From positions 1-34,547 of the forward strand of contig DQTH01000181.1 in the NCBI GenBank assembly GCA_015662865.1: a stretch of DNA of 34,547 nt. The letters are read 5' to 3'. The notes below the pieces were generated by a model that ran no database searches, was not told where the DNA came from, and was given only the letters and a program-made list of their open reading frames with translations. The translations under genes and the position numbers were made by a program. Source of the DNA: Desulfocapsa sulfexigens. GTDB taxonomy: Bacteria > Desulfobacterota > Desulfobulbia > Desulfobulbales > Desulfocapsaceae. Shown here piece by piece: positions 24,381-32,476 of this stretch (position 1 is its first letter; each line of letters begins with the position of its first letter).

Positions 24381-24848
24381 CTATTGAAAACTGAAGTATG
24401 GTTTAAATTTATGCAATCGATTGTTTCCTATGCCTTTAACAAGGAGAAGATCCTCGGGTTCTGTAAATTTTCCAATTCTGGTTCTTGTAGTGATAATATT
24501 CCCGGCAAGGTCAGGCCCGATTCCCTTTACAGACATCAACATATTTATGTCACAGTAGTTAATTGCAATCGGTTTAAAGAAAAAAGGTGAAAATCTGGAG
24601 TTACCTGAGAAAAGCAGGTTTGAAGTTTTTGTGATATTTAAGGAAGTTATTGAGTCTGCTAATCCCAAAGTATCTTTTGAGAAAAGAGTGAGGTATTTAG
24701 AGTGCTTAACAGAAGAAGATGAAGGCGAAAATGTATTAAAAACCTGGAATGAAAAAAAGAGGACACAGAAGAAAAGAGCAACCCCATTCCCTGTCCTCTT
24801 TTGCTGTGAATTGACTGGATTAATTTTTACTTGCGTTACGCTGTTCAT
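24381..24848 (-). CDS. ComEA-like membrane-anchored helix-hairpin-helix protein
   Basis: About 155 residues, counted from an ATG at 24846-24848 that overlaps the end of cimA by 29 bp; the start is uncertain because no ribosome site is evident. An N-terminal hydrophobic segment (GVALFFCVLFFSFQVFNTF, about 22-40) is followed by a low-complexity region and two tandem helix-hairpin-helix motifs at the C-terminus (MLMSVKGIGPDLAGNII and DLLLVKGIGNNRLHKF). This layout, one anchor plus a ComEA-type HhH domain, suggests DNA binding outside the cytoplasmic membrane, as for the DNA-uptake receptor ComEA, though many short ComEA-like proteins have no known role. No other competence gene is nearby. Confidence 0.7.
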   Translation of the reverse strand: MNSVTQVKINPVNSQQKRTGNGVALFFCVLFFSFQVFNTFSPSSSSVKHSKYLTLFSKDTLGLADSITSLNITKTSNLLFSGNSRFSPFFFKPIAINYCDINMLMSVKGIGPDLAGNIITTRTRIGKFTEPEDLLLVKGIGNNRLHKFKPYFSFQ

Positions 24849-26436
24849 CGCGCATGAGTTTGTAGTTAATCGAATCCACCAGTGCCTGCCAGGATGCTTC
24901 AATGATGTTAAGAGAAACGCCTACGGTTCCCCATTGCTCATGCTTATCCTTTGATTCAATAAGTACTCTTACCTTTGCTCCAGTACCCTGCTGCCCTGAA
25001 AGCACCCGTACCTTGTAATCAATCAACTCGACTTCTTCCAGAGCCGGGTAAAAATGGGTCAAAGCTTTACGCATTGCCCTGTCAATTGCATTTACAGGAC
25101 CATCTCCAAGAGAAACCGTATGCACTTCGCTGCCACCTACTTCAAGCCTGATTGTTGCCTCAGTTTCCGGCGGTTCGTCCATGTTTCGTTTTGAATTAAT
25201 CGCCCTGAACCCTTTTAAAGTGAAGTAATGCGGTTTGGCACCAATGGCCCGGCGCATAAGAAGCTCAAAGGATGCTTCAGCACCTTCATACTGAAAACCC
25301 TGGTTCTCAAGATCCTTGAGTTCTGCGACAATTGAAGCAGCAATCGGACTGTCGGAGTCGATCTCAATGCCAAATTTTTTAGCCTTATGCAGCACATTTG
25401 ATTTGCCGGCCTGATCGGAAATAAGAATTCTCCGAATATTACCCACTTTTTCTGGCTCAATATGCTCATAGGTCAGAGGGTTGCGCTTTACTGCAGAAAC
25501 ATGAATTCCACCCTTGTGGGCAAATGCTGAGCGTCCAACATATGCTTGATATTTATTGTGAGGGAGGTTTGCCAGCTCATCAACCAGCATGGCTGTTTCG
25601 TATAACTGATCGATATTGGATACAGCCTGACACTCGTATTTCATTTTTATGCCAAGAGCAGGTATAATTGAGGCAAGGTTGGCATTACCGCAACGCTCTC
25701 CATATCCATTCATGGTGCCCTGCACCTGTTTTACTCCCAGGCTTAAAGCAAGCAGTGAATTCGCAACAGCTGTTTCAGAATCGTTGTGTGAATGAATTCC
25801 AAGGGTCACATCGGATTCCTGTTCAGCGATAAACTGTTGTACACGCTCAATTATTGGTTGAACCTCATGGGGCAGCATACCACCGTTGGTATCGCATAGG
25901 ACCAGACATTCGGCACCACCTTTAATGGCACGTCCTAAAGAGGCAAGTGCATATTCTGCATTTTTCTTGAATCCGTCAAAAAAATGCTCGGCATCATAGA
26001 ATAGATTTTCAACATGTGGTTTGAGATATGCCAGAGACTCTTCAATGATGAGCAGATTATCTTCCAGCTCAATGCGAAGAGCATCGTGCACGTGAATATC
26101 CCAGGATTTCCCAAAAATTGTAATAACAGGGGTCCTGGCTTCAATTAAAGCCTGAAGGTTTTTATCGTTTTCACAAGAATTACTGAAAAGTCGTGTTGAT
26201 CCAAATGCTGAGAGTTTTGAATGATTCAACTTTTCTTTTTGCATGGCTTTAAAAAAGTCTACGGCCAGTGGATTGGAACCTGGCCAGCCACCTTCTATAA
26301 AATCAATACCAAGCTCATCAAATTTATGACTGATTCGGATTTTATCCGTAACAGAAAGATTAAAGTTTTCTGCCTGGGTTCCATCCCTGAGCGTGGTATC
26401 GTATATTTGTACGGTTTGAGTCATGTGTCGCACCAT
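24820..26436 (-). CDS. cimA: Citramalate synthase CimA
   Basis: This 538-residue DRE-TIM metallolyase condenses acetyl-CoA with pyruvate to (R)-citramalate, the threonine-independent entry to isoleucine. The signature IYDTTLRDGTQAENF is at 11-25, metal-binding GIHSHND lies near 220, and the C-terminal third is the LeuA-type allosteric domain. The length fits the long CimA family rather than 2-isopropylmalate synthase, where N-termini read differently. ATG at 26436 follows the lysC stop directly; a second ATG at 26424 begins MTQTVQIYDTT and is equally plausible. Cotranscription with lysC fits joint control of aspartate-family and isoleucine synthesis. Confidence 0.93.
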   Translation of the reverse strand: MVRHMTQTVQIYDTTLRDGTQAENFNLSVTDKIRISHKFDELGIDFIEGGWPGSNPLAVDFFKAMQKEKLNHSKLSAFGSTRLFSNSCENDKNLQALIEARTPVITIFGKSWDIHVHDALRIELEDNLLIIEESLAYLKPHVENLFYDAEHFFDGFKKNAEYALASLGRAIKGGAECLVLCDTNGGMLPHEVQPIIERVQQFIAEQESDVTLGIHSHNDSETAVANSLLALSLGVKQVQGTMNGYGERCGNANLASIIPALGIKMKYECQAVSNIDQLYETAMLVDELANLPHNKYQAYVGRSAFAHKGGIHVSAVKRNPLTYEHIEPEKVGNIRRILISDQAGKSNVLHKAKKFGIEIDSDSPIAASIVAELKDLENQGFQYEGAEASFELLMRRAIGAKPHYFTLKGFRAINSKRNMDEPPETEATIRLEVGGSEVHTVSLGDGPVNAIDRAMRKALTHFYPALEEVELIDYKVRVLSGQQGTGAKVRVLIESKDKHEQWGTVGVSLNIIEASWQALVDSINYKLMRDEQRNASKN

Positions 26437-27687
26437 TTATGTAAGAGTTTCTTCTTCTGGTACAGTATCTTTATCCAGTTCAAAGGCATCATGAAGCGTA
26501 CGAACTGCAAGCTCCGTGTATTTTTCTTCAATGATGCAGGAAACTTTAATTTCAGAAGTTGAAATCATGGAGATATTAATACCTTCTCTCGAAAGCACAC
26601 TGAACATGGTGGACGCAATACCGGAATGGTTTCGCATACCAACACCAACAATGGAAATTTTGGTTATGGTATCAGAACCGTGGATCCCTCCAGTTGCTCC
26701 GGTTTTTTTAACAATAGTTTCAAGCAGTTGTTTTGTTCGCTGGAAATCAGAACGAAGTACGGTAAAAGTCATATCGGTCAGACCATTACCGGTATCCTGA
26801 TTTTGAATAATCATATCAACAATAATATCAGCATCAGATATGGGAGTAAAAATCTTTGCTGCAATTCCAGGTTGATCAGGAACGCCAGAAATAGTGATGC
26901 GGGCTTCATTTTTATTGTATGTCACGCCTGAAACGATTCTTCCTTCCATCTCTTTATCCTCCTCAACAATCCATGTTCCTTCTGTGTCTGTGAAAGTGGA
27001 ACGAACATGAATTGGGACGTTATACTGTTTTGCAAATGTTACGGATCTGATATCGAGCACCTTGGCTCCAAGGCTTGCAAGTTCAAGCATCTCATCGTAC
27101 GAGATCCTGTCGATCTTTTTTGCCTTGTCGCAGATGTTTGGATCAGTGGTGTAAACCCCTTCAACGTCAGTGAAAATTTCACAGGCATCAGCCTTGAGTG
27201 CTGCAGCCAGGGCAACAGCTGTTGTGTCAGAACCTCCCCTGCCCAGTGTCGTGATATTACCCTGTTCATCGACCCCCTGAAATCCTGCAACAACCACAAT
27301 TTTACCAGCTTCCAGATTTTCAATAATACGTTCAGTATCGATGGATTCGATACGAGCCTTTGTGTGTGAACTGTCGGTAATGATCTTTACCTGATCGCCA
27401 AGAAAAGAGATGCAATCATCGCCAAAGGCTTTAACTGCCATTGCAAATAAAGAAATTGTGACCTGTTCACCGGAAGACAGCAGCACATCCATTTCTCTGG
27501 TGTCAGGGATATCCTGCATCTGAAGGGCAAAGTCAGTGAGACGGTTTGTTTCACCAGACATGGCAGAAAGAACAACAACCATTTGACAGCCTTCCTTCTG
27601 TTTCTTGAGCACTCGCCTGGCAACATTTTTTATTTTTTCCGGATCGCCGACAGAGGTGCCTCCAAATTTTTGTACAATTAATGCCAT
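26437..27687 (-). CDS. lysC: Aspartate kinase
   Basis: I start it at the ATG at 27685-27687 (416 residues) because MALIVQKFGGTSVGD is the standard beginning and GGGAG lies about 10 nt upstream; an upstream in-frame start would add 21 atypical residues. The kinase domain carries KFGGTSV and GRGGSDTTAVALAAAL; the C-terminus has two ACT domains (from about 265), the sites of feedback by lysine or threonine. It catalyses the first step of lysine, threonine and methionine synthesis. cimA begins at the base after its stop. A hairpin 44-73 nt upstream may attenuate it or terminate the gene before it. Confidence 0.96.
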   Translation of the reverse strand: MALIVQKFGGTSVGDPEKIKNVARRVLKKQKEGCQMVVVLSAMSGETNRLTDFALQMQDIPDTREMDVLLSSGEQVTISLFAMAVKAFGDDCISFLGDQVKIITDSSHTKARIESIDTERIIENLEAGKIVVVAGFQGVDEQGNITTLGRGGSDTTAVALAAALKADACEIFTDVEGVYTTDPNICDKAKKIDRISYDEMLELASLGAKVLDIRSVTFAKQYNVPIHVRSTFTDTEGTWIVEEDKEMEGRIVSGVTYNKNEARITISGVPDQPGIAAKIFTPISDADIIVDMIIQNQDTGNGLTDMTFTVLRSDFQRTKQLLETIVKKTGATGGIHGSDTITKISIVGVGMRNHSGIASTMFSVLSREGINISMISTSEIKVSCIIEEKYTELAVRTLHDAFELDKDTVPEEETLT

Positions 27688-27730
27688 CTGCTTACAACTC
27701 CCATATGCTACAACCTGCTCATATAAAAAT

Positions 27731-27760
27731 AACGGCAGACTCTGTAACAAGCCTGCCGTT
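27731..27760 (-). terminator. Hairpin with T-run between the radical SAM gene and lysC
   Basis: Read on the minus strand, AACGGCAG (27760-27753) and CTGCCGTT (27738-27731) form a perfect 8-bp stem, followed at once by ATTTTTATAT. This is a good intrinsic terminator shape. It lies 109 nt past the radical SAM stop and 44 nt before the lysC ATG, so it either ends the upstream transcript or acts as an attenuator in a lysC leader. Confidence 0.65.
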
Positions 27761-27868
27761 TAATATTTATTTCATTATCAGCTTGAAAAGTACTGAAAGC
27801 ATACAATTTAGTACCTGCAAGCAAAAATGCAACATTTTCTTCTTATCTGTGTAGGTGATCAGGAATAT

Positions 27869-28777
27869 CTATCTATAACAGGAATTCAAACCAGACTCGG
27901 CTTCTTTTAAAAGGTTCTTAAGAATCTCTTTGTCGTTGAATAATTTTTCACACAGTTCGCATTTCCGATATTGAATTATTTCTTTTGCCTTAAAGCCGCA
28001 AAATGAGGCGATTGCCGTTATGCCAAGATTTCTGATGTGCCCATACAGGCCATTTTTTTCACTCTTCCCGAAAAGTGTCTCAATACTATGCTCTTTTAAA
28101 CTTCCAAGATAAAAAAAGTTTGTCTTTGTGAAATGGCTTCCCGCATCACAACATGCGTACATATTGTAGTCTGGTGCAAGATAAGGATTCATTGGACAAC
28201 AGTTTGCCTGGTAATCAGTGCGCAAGGGAGTTTGGGCAAAAGATCCCGCTCTTCCTGAATAGATTACCGGCTCAGGAAAAAATCTGAGCTTGTGATTTCG
28301 AAGATAAAGTTCCAAATCATCATCTTTATCTGAAAAATCAGTTACAAATGACACAAAATAGTCGAGTCCATTGTTTATACAGCTTCTGGCAGCGTTTACA
28401 ATATTGGCCCTTGGTATGTTTTTCTGGTGCCATCTACTGCAGCTTAAACGCATTTGCGAAAGGCCTTTTTCCTTGAGTCGGCTAACGCAGGCATCTGCCC
28501 GGGCAGGTGTTTTTGCCCAAAAACTGTTACTGACAACACGTGTGTAGATATTGTAATTGTGACACAGTGCAACCAGTTCAGAAATGTCATCCAGATAGAT
28601 GAGAGGTTCACCAGCTGTAAAGCTGATACCACTGACCTGGGCTCCGGCCATTTTCTCAATTATCTCTTTTGCCTGATCAAGCTGATATCTTTTGTTTTTA
28701 AATTTTTCATCCGCAGCTACACAATGTTCACATTTTATATTGCAGCGTGTTGAATATCCAAAAGCAATTTTTCTCAT
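27869..28777 (-). CDS. Radical SAM protein with C-terminal cysteine cluster (SPASM-like)
   Basis: This 302-residue protein has the radical SAM motif C12-x3-C16-x2-C19 (RCNIKCEHC) at the very N-terminus and FTAGEPLIY (SAM-binding GE motif). The C-terminal third is cysteine-rich (NCCPMNP, YACCD, SFCGF, KCELCEK), which suggests one or more auxiliary iron-sulfur clusters, as in the SPASM/twitch enzymes that modify peptides or proteins. The substrate is unknown. Its start overlaps, as ATGA, the stop of a 40-codon ORF with its own ribosome site, a possible leader or substrate peptide. A terminator-like hairpin follows. It could also be a stand-alone enzyme of unknown metabolism. Confidence 0.85.
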   Translation of the reverse strand: MRKIAFGYSTRCNIKCEHCVAADEKFKNKRYQLDQAKEIIEKMAGAQVSGISFTAGEPLIYLDDISELVALCHNYNIYTRVVSNSFWAKTPARADACVSRLKEKGLSQMRLSCSRWHQKNIPRANIVNAARSCINNGLDYFVSFVTDFSDKDDDLELYLRNHKLRFFPEPVIYSGRAGSFAQTPLRTDYQANCCPMNPYLAPDYNMYACCDAGSHFTKTNFFYLGSLKEHSIETLFGKSEKNGLYGHIRNLGITAIASFCGFKAKEIIQYRKCELCEKLFNDKEILKNLLKEAESGLNSCYR

Positions 28778-28896
28778 AATTGTGTCTTTTCCTGGAAAGA
28801 TGAAAAGCTTCCTCTCTTTTTTCTATATTGGAATTCCCGTTGCAACAGATCAACTGTCATGCTAAAAAAGATCGCGAGAATAAATGATGGATTCAT
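28774..28896 (-). CDS. Small 40-residue ORF coupled to the radical SAM gene
   Basis: An ATG at 28894-28896, preceded by GGAG with a 5-nt spacing, opens a 40-codon frame whose TGA (28776-28774) overlaps the ATG of the radical SAM gene. The peptide begins MNPSFILAIFFSMTVDLLQR, with a hydrophobic N-half, and continues with a basic, polar C-half containing RKKRGS. It has no cysteine. It could be a leader ORF serving translational coupling, a small membrane peptide, or a substrate of the radical SAM enzyme. The ribosome site and overlap are visible; function is not. Confidence 0.5.
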   Translation of the reverse strand: MNPSFILAIFFSMTVDLLQREFQYRKKRGSFSSFQEKTQL

Positions 28897-28981
28897 AAAA
28901 ACTCCAGCTTAGATTTTAACTTTTTACGAATTTATCATAAGTCGCAAAACGCAACAATCTGCAAGCCTGGAGAACTCGGCA

Positions 28982-29443
28982 ATGACCAATAAAGATTCAT
29001 TTAATATTGTCCTGGTGGAACCTGAAATTCCTCCAAACACGGGATCTATTGCCAGATTATGCGGAGCGACCAACACTGTACTGCACCTGGTTCGCCCCTT
29101 AGGATTTTCAACAGATGATAAACATCTTAAGCGGGCAGGTCTTGATTACTGGAAGTTTGTTGACATTCGTTACTGGGATTCTCTGGATGCATTTCTTGAA
29201 GCCCAGGAAGAGACTAAATTATATTTTCTCACCACCAAAACCAGCAGATCATATGTGGATGCACAGTATCAACCTGGTGATTACCTGATTTTTGGAAAAG
29301 AAACAAAGGGATTGCCAGAAGAAATATTAACGCTGTACGCTGATCGCTGTTTCACCTTGCCCATGGCCAATCCTAATATCAGAAGCTTAAATCTTGCCAT
29401 GACTGCCGGTATAGTACTGTATGAAGCCTTAAGCAGGCGGTAA
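28982..29443 (+). CDS. trmL: tRNA (cytidine(34)-2'-O)-methyltransferase
   Basis: This 153-residue SPOUT-class methyltransferase has the family's three motifs: EPEIPPNTGSIARLC near the N-terminus, LIFGKETKGLPEE in the middle and PMANPNIRSLNLAMTAGIVLYEALSR at the knotted C-terminus that binds SAM. TrmL methylates the wobble base of tRNA-Leu species. Length is that of the short, single-domain TrmL rather than TrmH. GGAG lies 9 nt upstream of the ATG. The last 15 bp overlap the end of the convergent GGDEF gene. Confidence 0.95.
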   Translation: MTNKDSFNIVLVEPEIPPNTGSIARLCGATNTVLHLVRPLGFSTDDKHLKRAGLDYWKFVDIRYWDSLDAFLEAQEETKLYFLTTKTSRSYVDAQYQPGDYLIFGKETKGLPEEILTLYADRCFTLPMANPNIRSLNLAMTAGIVLYEALSRR

Positions 29444-30196
29444 GATAGGGTTGCAGATGTAGTCGATAAGAATCCATTCGTACCCAACTGCGCATGTATT
29501 CCTTCCGTTATCGCGGGCAGTATGAAGTCCGGTTTCAGCTCTGGTTACAAGGGCTAACGTATCATCTGTAGAGATCATCTGTGCGACTCCATTACTGGTG
29601 GTAAACCTGATACTTTCCCCACTTGAAAGCAAGTGCGGTCCGCCTGTTTTTTTCATTATCTTTTTTGCAATTCTGCATGCATTTCTTGTGGTACAGTTTT
29701 TTAACACTATGAGAATCTGGTTGCTGTCCCAGCGGCAGATCAAATCAGAATCTCCAATGGTTAATCGGATTGCTTTGCTGAGTATTTTGAGCAGTTCATC
29801 CCCTGCCTGGTAACCATATTTTTCATTAAGAATTTTGAAATGATCTATATCTGTCAGTATCACAGATAATGGTTCCAAGGTTCGATTGCTTTGCAGCAGG
29901 ACTTTCTTGAGCACATTAATAAATGCATAGCGTGATATGAAACCTGTTAAAAAATCGATATGGCTTTCATCACGCAACTGTTTGTAAAATTTGATAAACA
30001 AAAAGTTGGCCAATGCAAAAACAAGAATAATCAGGATAGATCCACTGAGAGAAATTTTGAAGAAACTTTCAGTATTGATAGTGCGGTCTATATGGCTGCC
30101 TGAAGAATATGAAACAACTCCACTTAAGGCGAAGCTAATGAGCAGGAAACTGTTGAGTAACACTTGGAGAAATAAATTTTTTTGATCTACTTTCAT
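29429..30196 (-). CDS. Membrane protein with degenerate GGDEF domain
   Basis: This 255-residue protein has two membrane segments (about 11-30 and 51-71) with a short periplasmic loop, then a GGDEF domain (about 78-240: DFLTGFISRYAF, LTDIDHFKILNEKYGYQAGDELL). The signature that should read GG(D/E)EF is RWDSNQI (155-161), so both glycines and the catalytic acids are lost, and the usual GH before the GD is GY. Diguanylate cyclase activity is therefore unlikely; it may bind GTP or c-di-GMP as a sensor or be decaying. It is convergent with trmL and overlaps it by 15 bp. A small ORF ends 5 nt before its ATG. Confidence 0.85.
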   Translation of the reverse strand: MKVDQKNLFLQVLLNSFLLISFALSGVVSYSSGSHIDRTINTESFFKISLSGSILIILVFALANFLFIKFYKQLRDESHIDFLTGFISRYAFINVLKKVLLQSNRTLEPLSVILTDIDHFKILNEKYGYQAGDELLKILSKAIRLTIGDSDLICRWDSNQILIVLKNCTTRNACRIAKKIMKKTGGPHLLSSGESIRFTTSNGVAQMISTDDTLALVTRAETGLHTARDNGRNTCAVGYEWILIDYICNPILPPA

Positions 30197-30201
30197 AAAA
30201 T

Positions 30202-30387
30202 CTACTGGTGACGAAGAGCCTTGAATGTGGTAACACCAACACTAATCAGCATGGCTGGGGAATATTTGTCAGCCACATCGAAACATGGAAGCAGGCCACT
30301 CCGGTCTTCTACAAATACAGTCCTCCGGAAATGACCTTCATTTAAGCATGAAACAGGCCATTTATTTAGACAGTCATGTTTTGCCAA
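30202..30387 (-). CDS. Small hypothetical ORF upstream of the GGDEF protein
   Basis: This 61-codon frame starts at a TTG directly after an in-frame stop and ends 5 nt before the ATG of the GGDEF gene. No gene lies on the opposite strand, so it is not a shadow. The peptide contains EGHFRRTVFVEDRSGLLPC and ends MLISVGVTTFKALRHQ, a mixed composition that looks like coding sequence, with three cysteines. No ribosome site precedes the TTG. I do not recognise it; it may be a small protein or a remnant. Confidence 0.3.
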   Translation of the reverse strand: MAKHDCLNKWPVSCLNEGHFRRTVFVEDRSGLLPCFDVADKYSPAMLISVGVTTFKALRHQ

Positions 30388-30450
30388 TCAATAATTTTGG
30401 TTTTTTTCGTAGTGAATTCCGACTATATAGGAATTTAACAATATTCTTTC

Positions 30451-30480
30451 TTAACAGATTTTAATTCATTCAGGTATTAT
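30451..30480 (+). promoter_or_regulatory. Candidate sigma-70 promoter of serC
   Basis: TTAACA (30451-30456), 18 bp, TATTAT (30475-30480), 24 bp before the serC ATG and followed by a T-run and the ribosome site AGAAGGAG. Spacing and -10 are acceptable but the leader would be short. Confidence 0.45.
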
Positions 30481-30504
30481 TTTTTTTAGAAGGAGAAATA
30501 AAAA

Positions 30505-31590
30505 ATGGTAGATCGCGTTTATAATTTCAGTCCAGGCCCGGCTACCCTGCCGGTTGACGTATTGCAACAGGCATCCAGAGATATTGTTAATTTCCAGGAA
30601 ACAGGAATGGGGCTCATTGAACTCAGTCACCGTTCCAAAGAATTCATGGCGGTTGCAGATAATACAGAAAATCTGTTGCGTGAACTTATGGAAATACCTG
30701 ACAATTACAAGGTACTTTTTCTTCAGGGCGGTGCTTCAAGCCAGTTTTTCATGATTCCCATGAATCTTCTCGGGAGTGGCAAAAAGGCTACCTATCTCAA
30801 CACCGGAACCTGGTCAAAAAAGGCTATCAAAGAAGCAAAGCTTTTTGGTGATATAGATGTTCCTTTTTCAAGTGAAGAACAGACCTTTAACAGGGTACCG
30901 ACCCAGGATGAATATTCTGTGAATGCGGATTCTGAATACCTCTACTTTGTTTCAAATAATACAATTTACGGAACACAGTTTCCCGAGTTTCCTGAAACAG
31001 ATAAAGATTTGATCTCTGATATGTCCTCCGATATTCTGTCCAGAAAGATAGATGTTTCAAAATTTGGGCTTATTTTTGCCGGTGCCCAGAAGAACATGGG
31101 GCCTGCAGGGGTTACTGTAGTCATCATAAGAGAAGATCTGCTGGAGAAAACTCCAGAGAACACTCCCACCATGCTGACCTATAAAACCCATGCTGACAAA
31201 GGATCAATGTTCAACACCCCACCGTGCTTTGCCATTTATGCTGTAGGTGAAGTTTTGAAATGGCTCAAGAAACAGGGTGGTGTTTCTGCAATGGAAAAAA
31301 GAAATATAGAGAAAGCGAATCTTCTCTATGACTGCATCGATTCTACAGATTATTATCGTGGTCATGCCGAGAAAGCATCTCGTTCCCTGATGAATATTTC
31401 TTTCAATCTTCCCAATGCTGATCTTGAAATAAAATTTATTGCTGAAGCAGCAAAGATTGGATTGAATGGCCTTAAAGGGCATCGTTCAATCGGCGGTTGC
31501 CGCGCCTCCATTTACAATGCCTTCCCAAAAAAAGGCGTGGAGAAGCTTGTGGCATTTATGAAAGAATTTGAAGCCAGTAACAAGGGTTGA
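30505..31590 (+). CDS. serC: Phosphoserine aminotransferase
   Basis: This 361-residue class V PLP aminotransferase converts 3-phosphohydroxypyruvate and glutamate to phosphoserine. YNFSPGPATLPVDVL at the N-terminus, GGASSQF (75-81), and the PLP lysine in FAGAQKNMGPAG (Lys196) are all typical, as is the C-terminal GHRSIGGCRASIYNA. AGAAGGAG lies just upstream of the ATG. It supplies serine by the phosphorylated route, alongside the serine that the GcvT-SHMT fusion could form from glycine. The radical SAM gene downstream may overlap or follow closely. Confidence 0.96.
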   Translation: MVDRVYNFSPGPATLPVDVLQQASRDIVNFQETGMGLIELSHRSKEFMAVADNTENLLRELMEIPDNYKVLFLQGGASSQFFMIPMNLLGSGKKATYLNTGTWSKKAIKEAKLFGDIDVPFSSEEQTFNRVPTQDEYSVNADSEYLYFVSNNTIYGTQFPEFPETDKDLISDMSSDILSRKIDVSKFGLIFAGAQKNMGPAGVTVVIIREDLLEKTPENTPTMLTYKTHADKGSMFNTPPCFAIYAVGEVLKWLKKQGGVSAMEKRNIEKANLLYDCIDSTDYYRGHAEKASRSLMNISFNLPNADLEIKFIAEAAKIGLNGLKGHRSIGGCRASIYNAFPKKGVEKLVAFMKEFEASNKG

Positions 31591-31604
31591 TTTACTGTTT
31601 TGCC

Positions 31605-32474
31605 ATGAACTATGACGGTGATATTATTCGTCCTCCAAGTGAGGCAAATTCCATAATAATTCAGGCAACTGTAGGTTGTTCTCATAATCGATGCACTTTT
31701 TGCGGCGCATATAAAAACAAAACCTTTCGTATTCGAAGTGAAGAGGAAGTTTTAGAAAATCTTGCTTTTGCAGCCAGCTATTGCATGCAGCAAAAGCGAG
31801 TATTTCTGGCAGATGGTGATGCGCTTATTTTATCACAGAAACGTCTGTTGAAACTTTTCACTCAGATCAAGAAGTTCTTACCTCAGGTACGCCGAGTTGC
31901 CACATATGGCAATGCAAAAGCAATTCGTTCCAAAAGTATTGAAGAGCTTGTCGAGCTGAAAAATCAGGGGTTGCATAGAATCTATATGGGTCTTGAAAGC
32001 GGAGACAATAAGGTTCTTGCTGCTATAAATAAAGGCGAAAGCAGTGAGTCGATGATTGCAGCAGCACAGCGAGTGAAAAAAGCGGGAATATTTCTTTCAG
32101 TTACTGTGCTCCTGGGACTTGGCGGAAGCAAAAGGAGCCTTCAACATGCAAGGGAATCAGGCTTGGTATTGAGTAAAATGCAGCCAAAACAGATCGCTGC
32201 CCTTTGCCTTATGCCACTGGCTAATACGTCTCTTGGCAAAAGCTGGGAGGCTGGCGAATTTCAGTTGCCAGACTCCCATGGAATGCTTCTGGAACTTCGG
32301 GAACTGGTGAAAACAATCGATTGCAATCCTGTCCAGTTCATGGCTAACCATGCCTCCAATTATCTTCCTTTAAGTGGCAGGCTCACGCGTGATCGTGCTG
32401 CAATGCTTGAAACTATTGAGCAGGCACTTCTTGGCAACCAGGAATTAGTTCCGGAACAATTCCGGGCACTCTGA
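31605..32474 (+). CDS. Radical SAM protein with CX4CX2C cluster motif
   Basis: I start it at the ATG at 31605 (289 residues, MNYDGDIIRPPSEANSI); a TTG at 31587 overlapping the serC stop is an alternative. The cluster motif is ATVGCSHNRCTFC, in which Cys25, Cys30 and Cys33 have CX4CX2C spacing rather than the usual CX3CX2C. This spacing is characteristic of a widespread family (TxGCSHNxCxFC) of unknown function, so it is not an error. RVFLADGDALI and YMGLESGDNKVL are further radical SAM core elements related to the Elp3/MiaB-like core. There is no obvious C-terminal auxiliary-cluster domain. It lies between serC and rlmN, 2 nt before the latter. Confidence 0.88.
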   Translation: MNYDGDIIRPPSEANSIIIQATVGCSHNRCTFCGAYKNKTFRIRSEEEVLENLAFAASYCMQQKRVFLADGDALILSQKRLLKLFTQIKKFLPQVRRVATYGNAKAIRSKSIEELVELKNQGLHRIYMGLESGDNKVLAAINKGESSESMIAAAQRVKKAGIFLSVTVLLGLGGSKRSLQHARESGLVLSKMQPKQIAALCLMPLANTSLGKSWEAGEFQLPDSHGMLLELRELVKTIDCNPVQFMANHASNYLPLSGRLTRDRAAMLETIEQALLGNQELVPEQFRAL

Positions 32475-32476
32475 AA

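Larger units (their letters stand above)
30197..30504. other. 308-bp spacer between divergent GGDEF and serC genes
   Basis: The left half holds the small minus-strand ORF (30202-30387). The right half is AT-rich and carries the serC promoter candidate and ribosome site. I see no RNA gene or other repeat in it. Confidence 0.5.
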
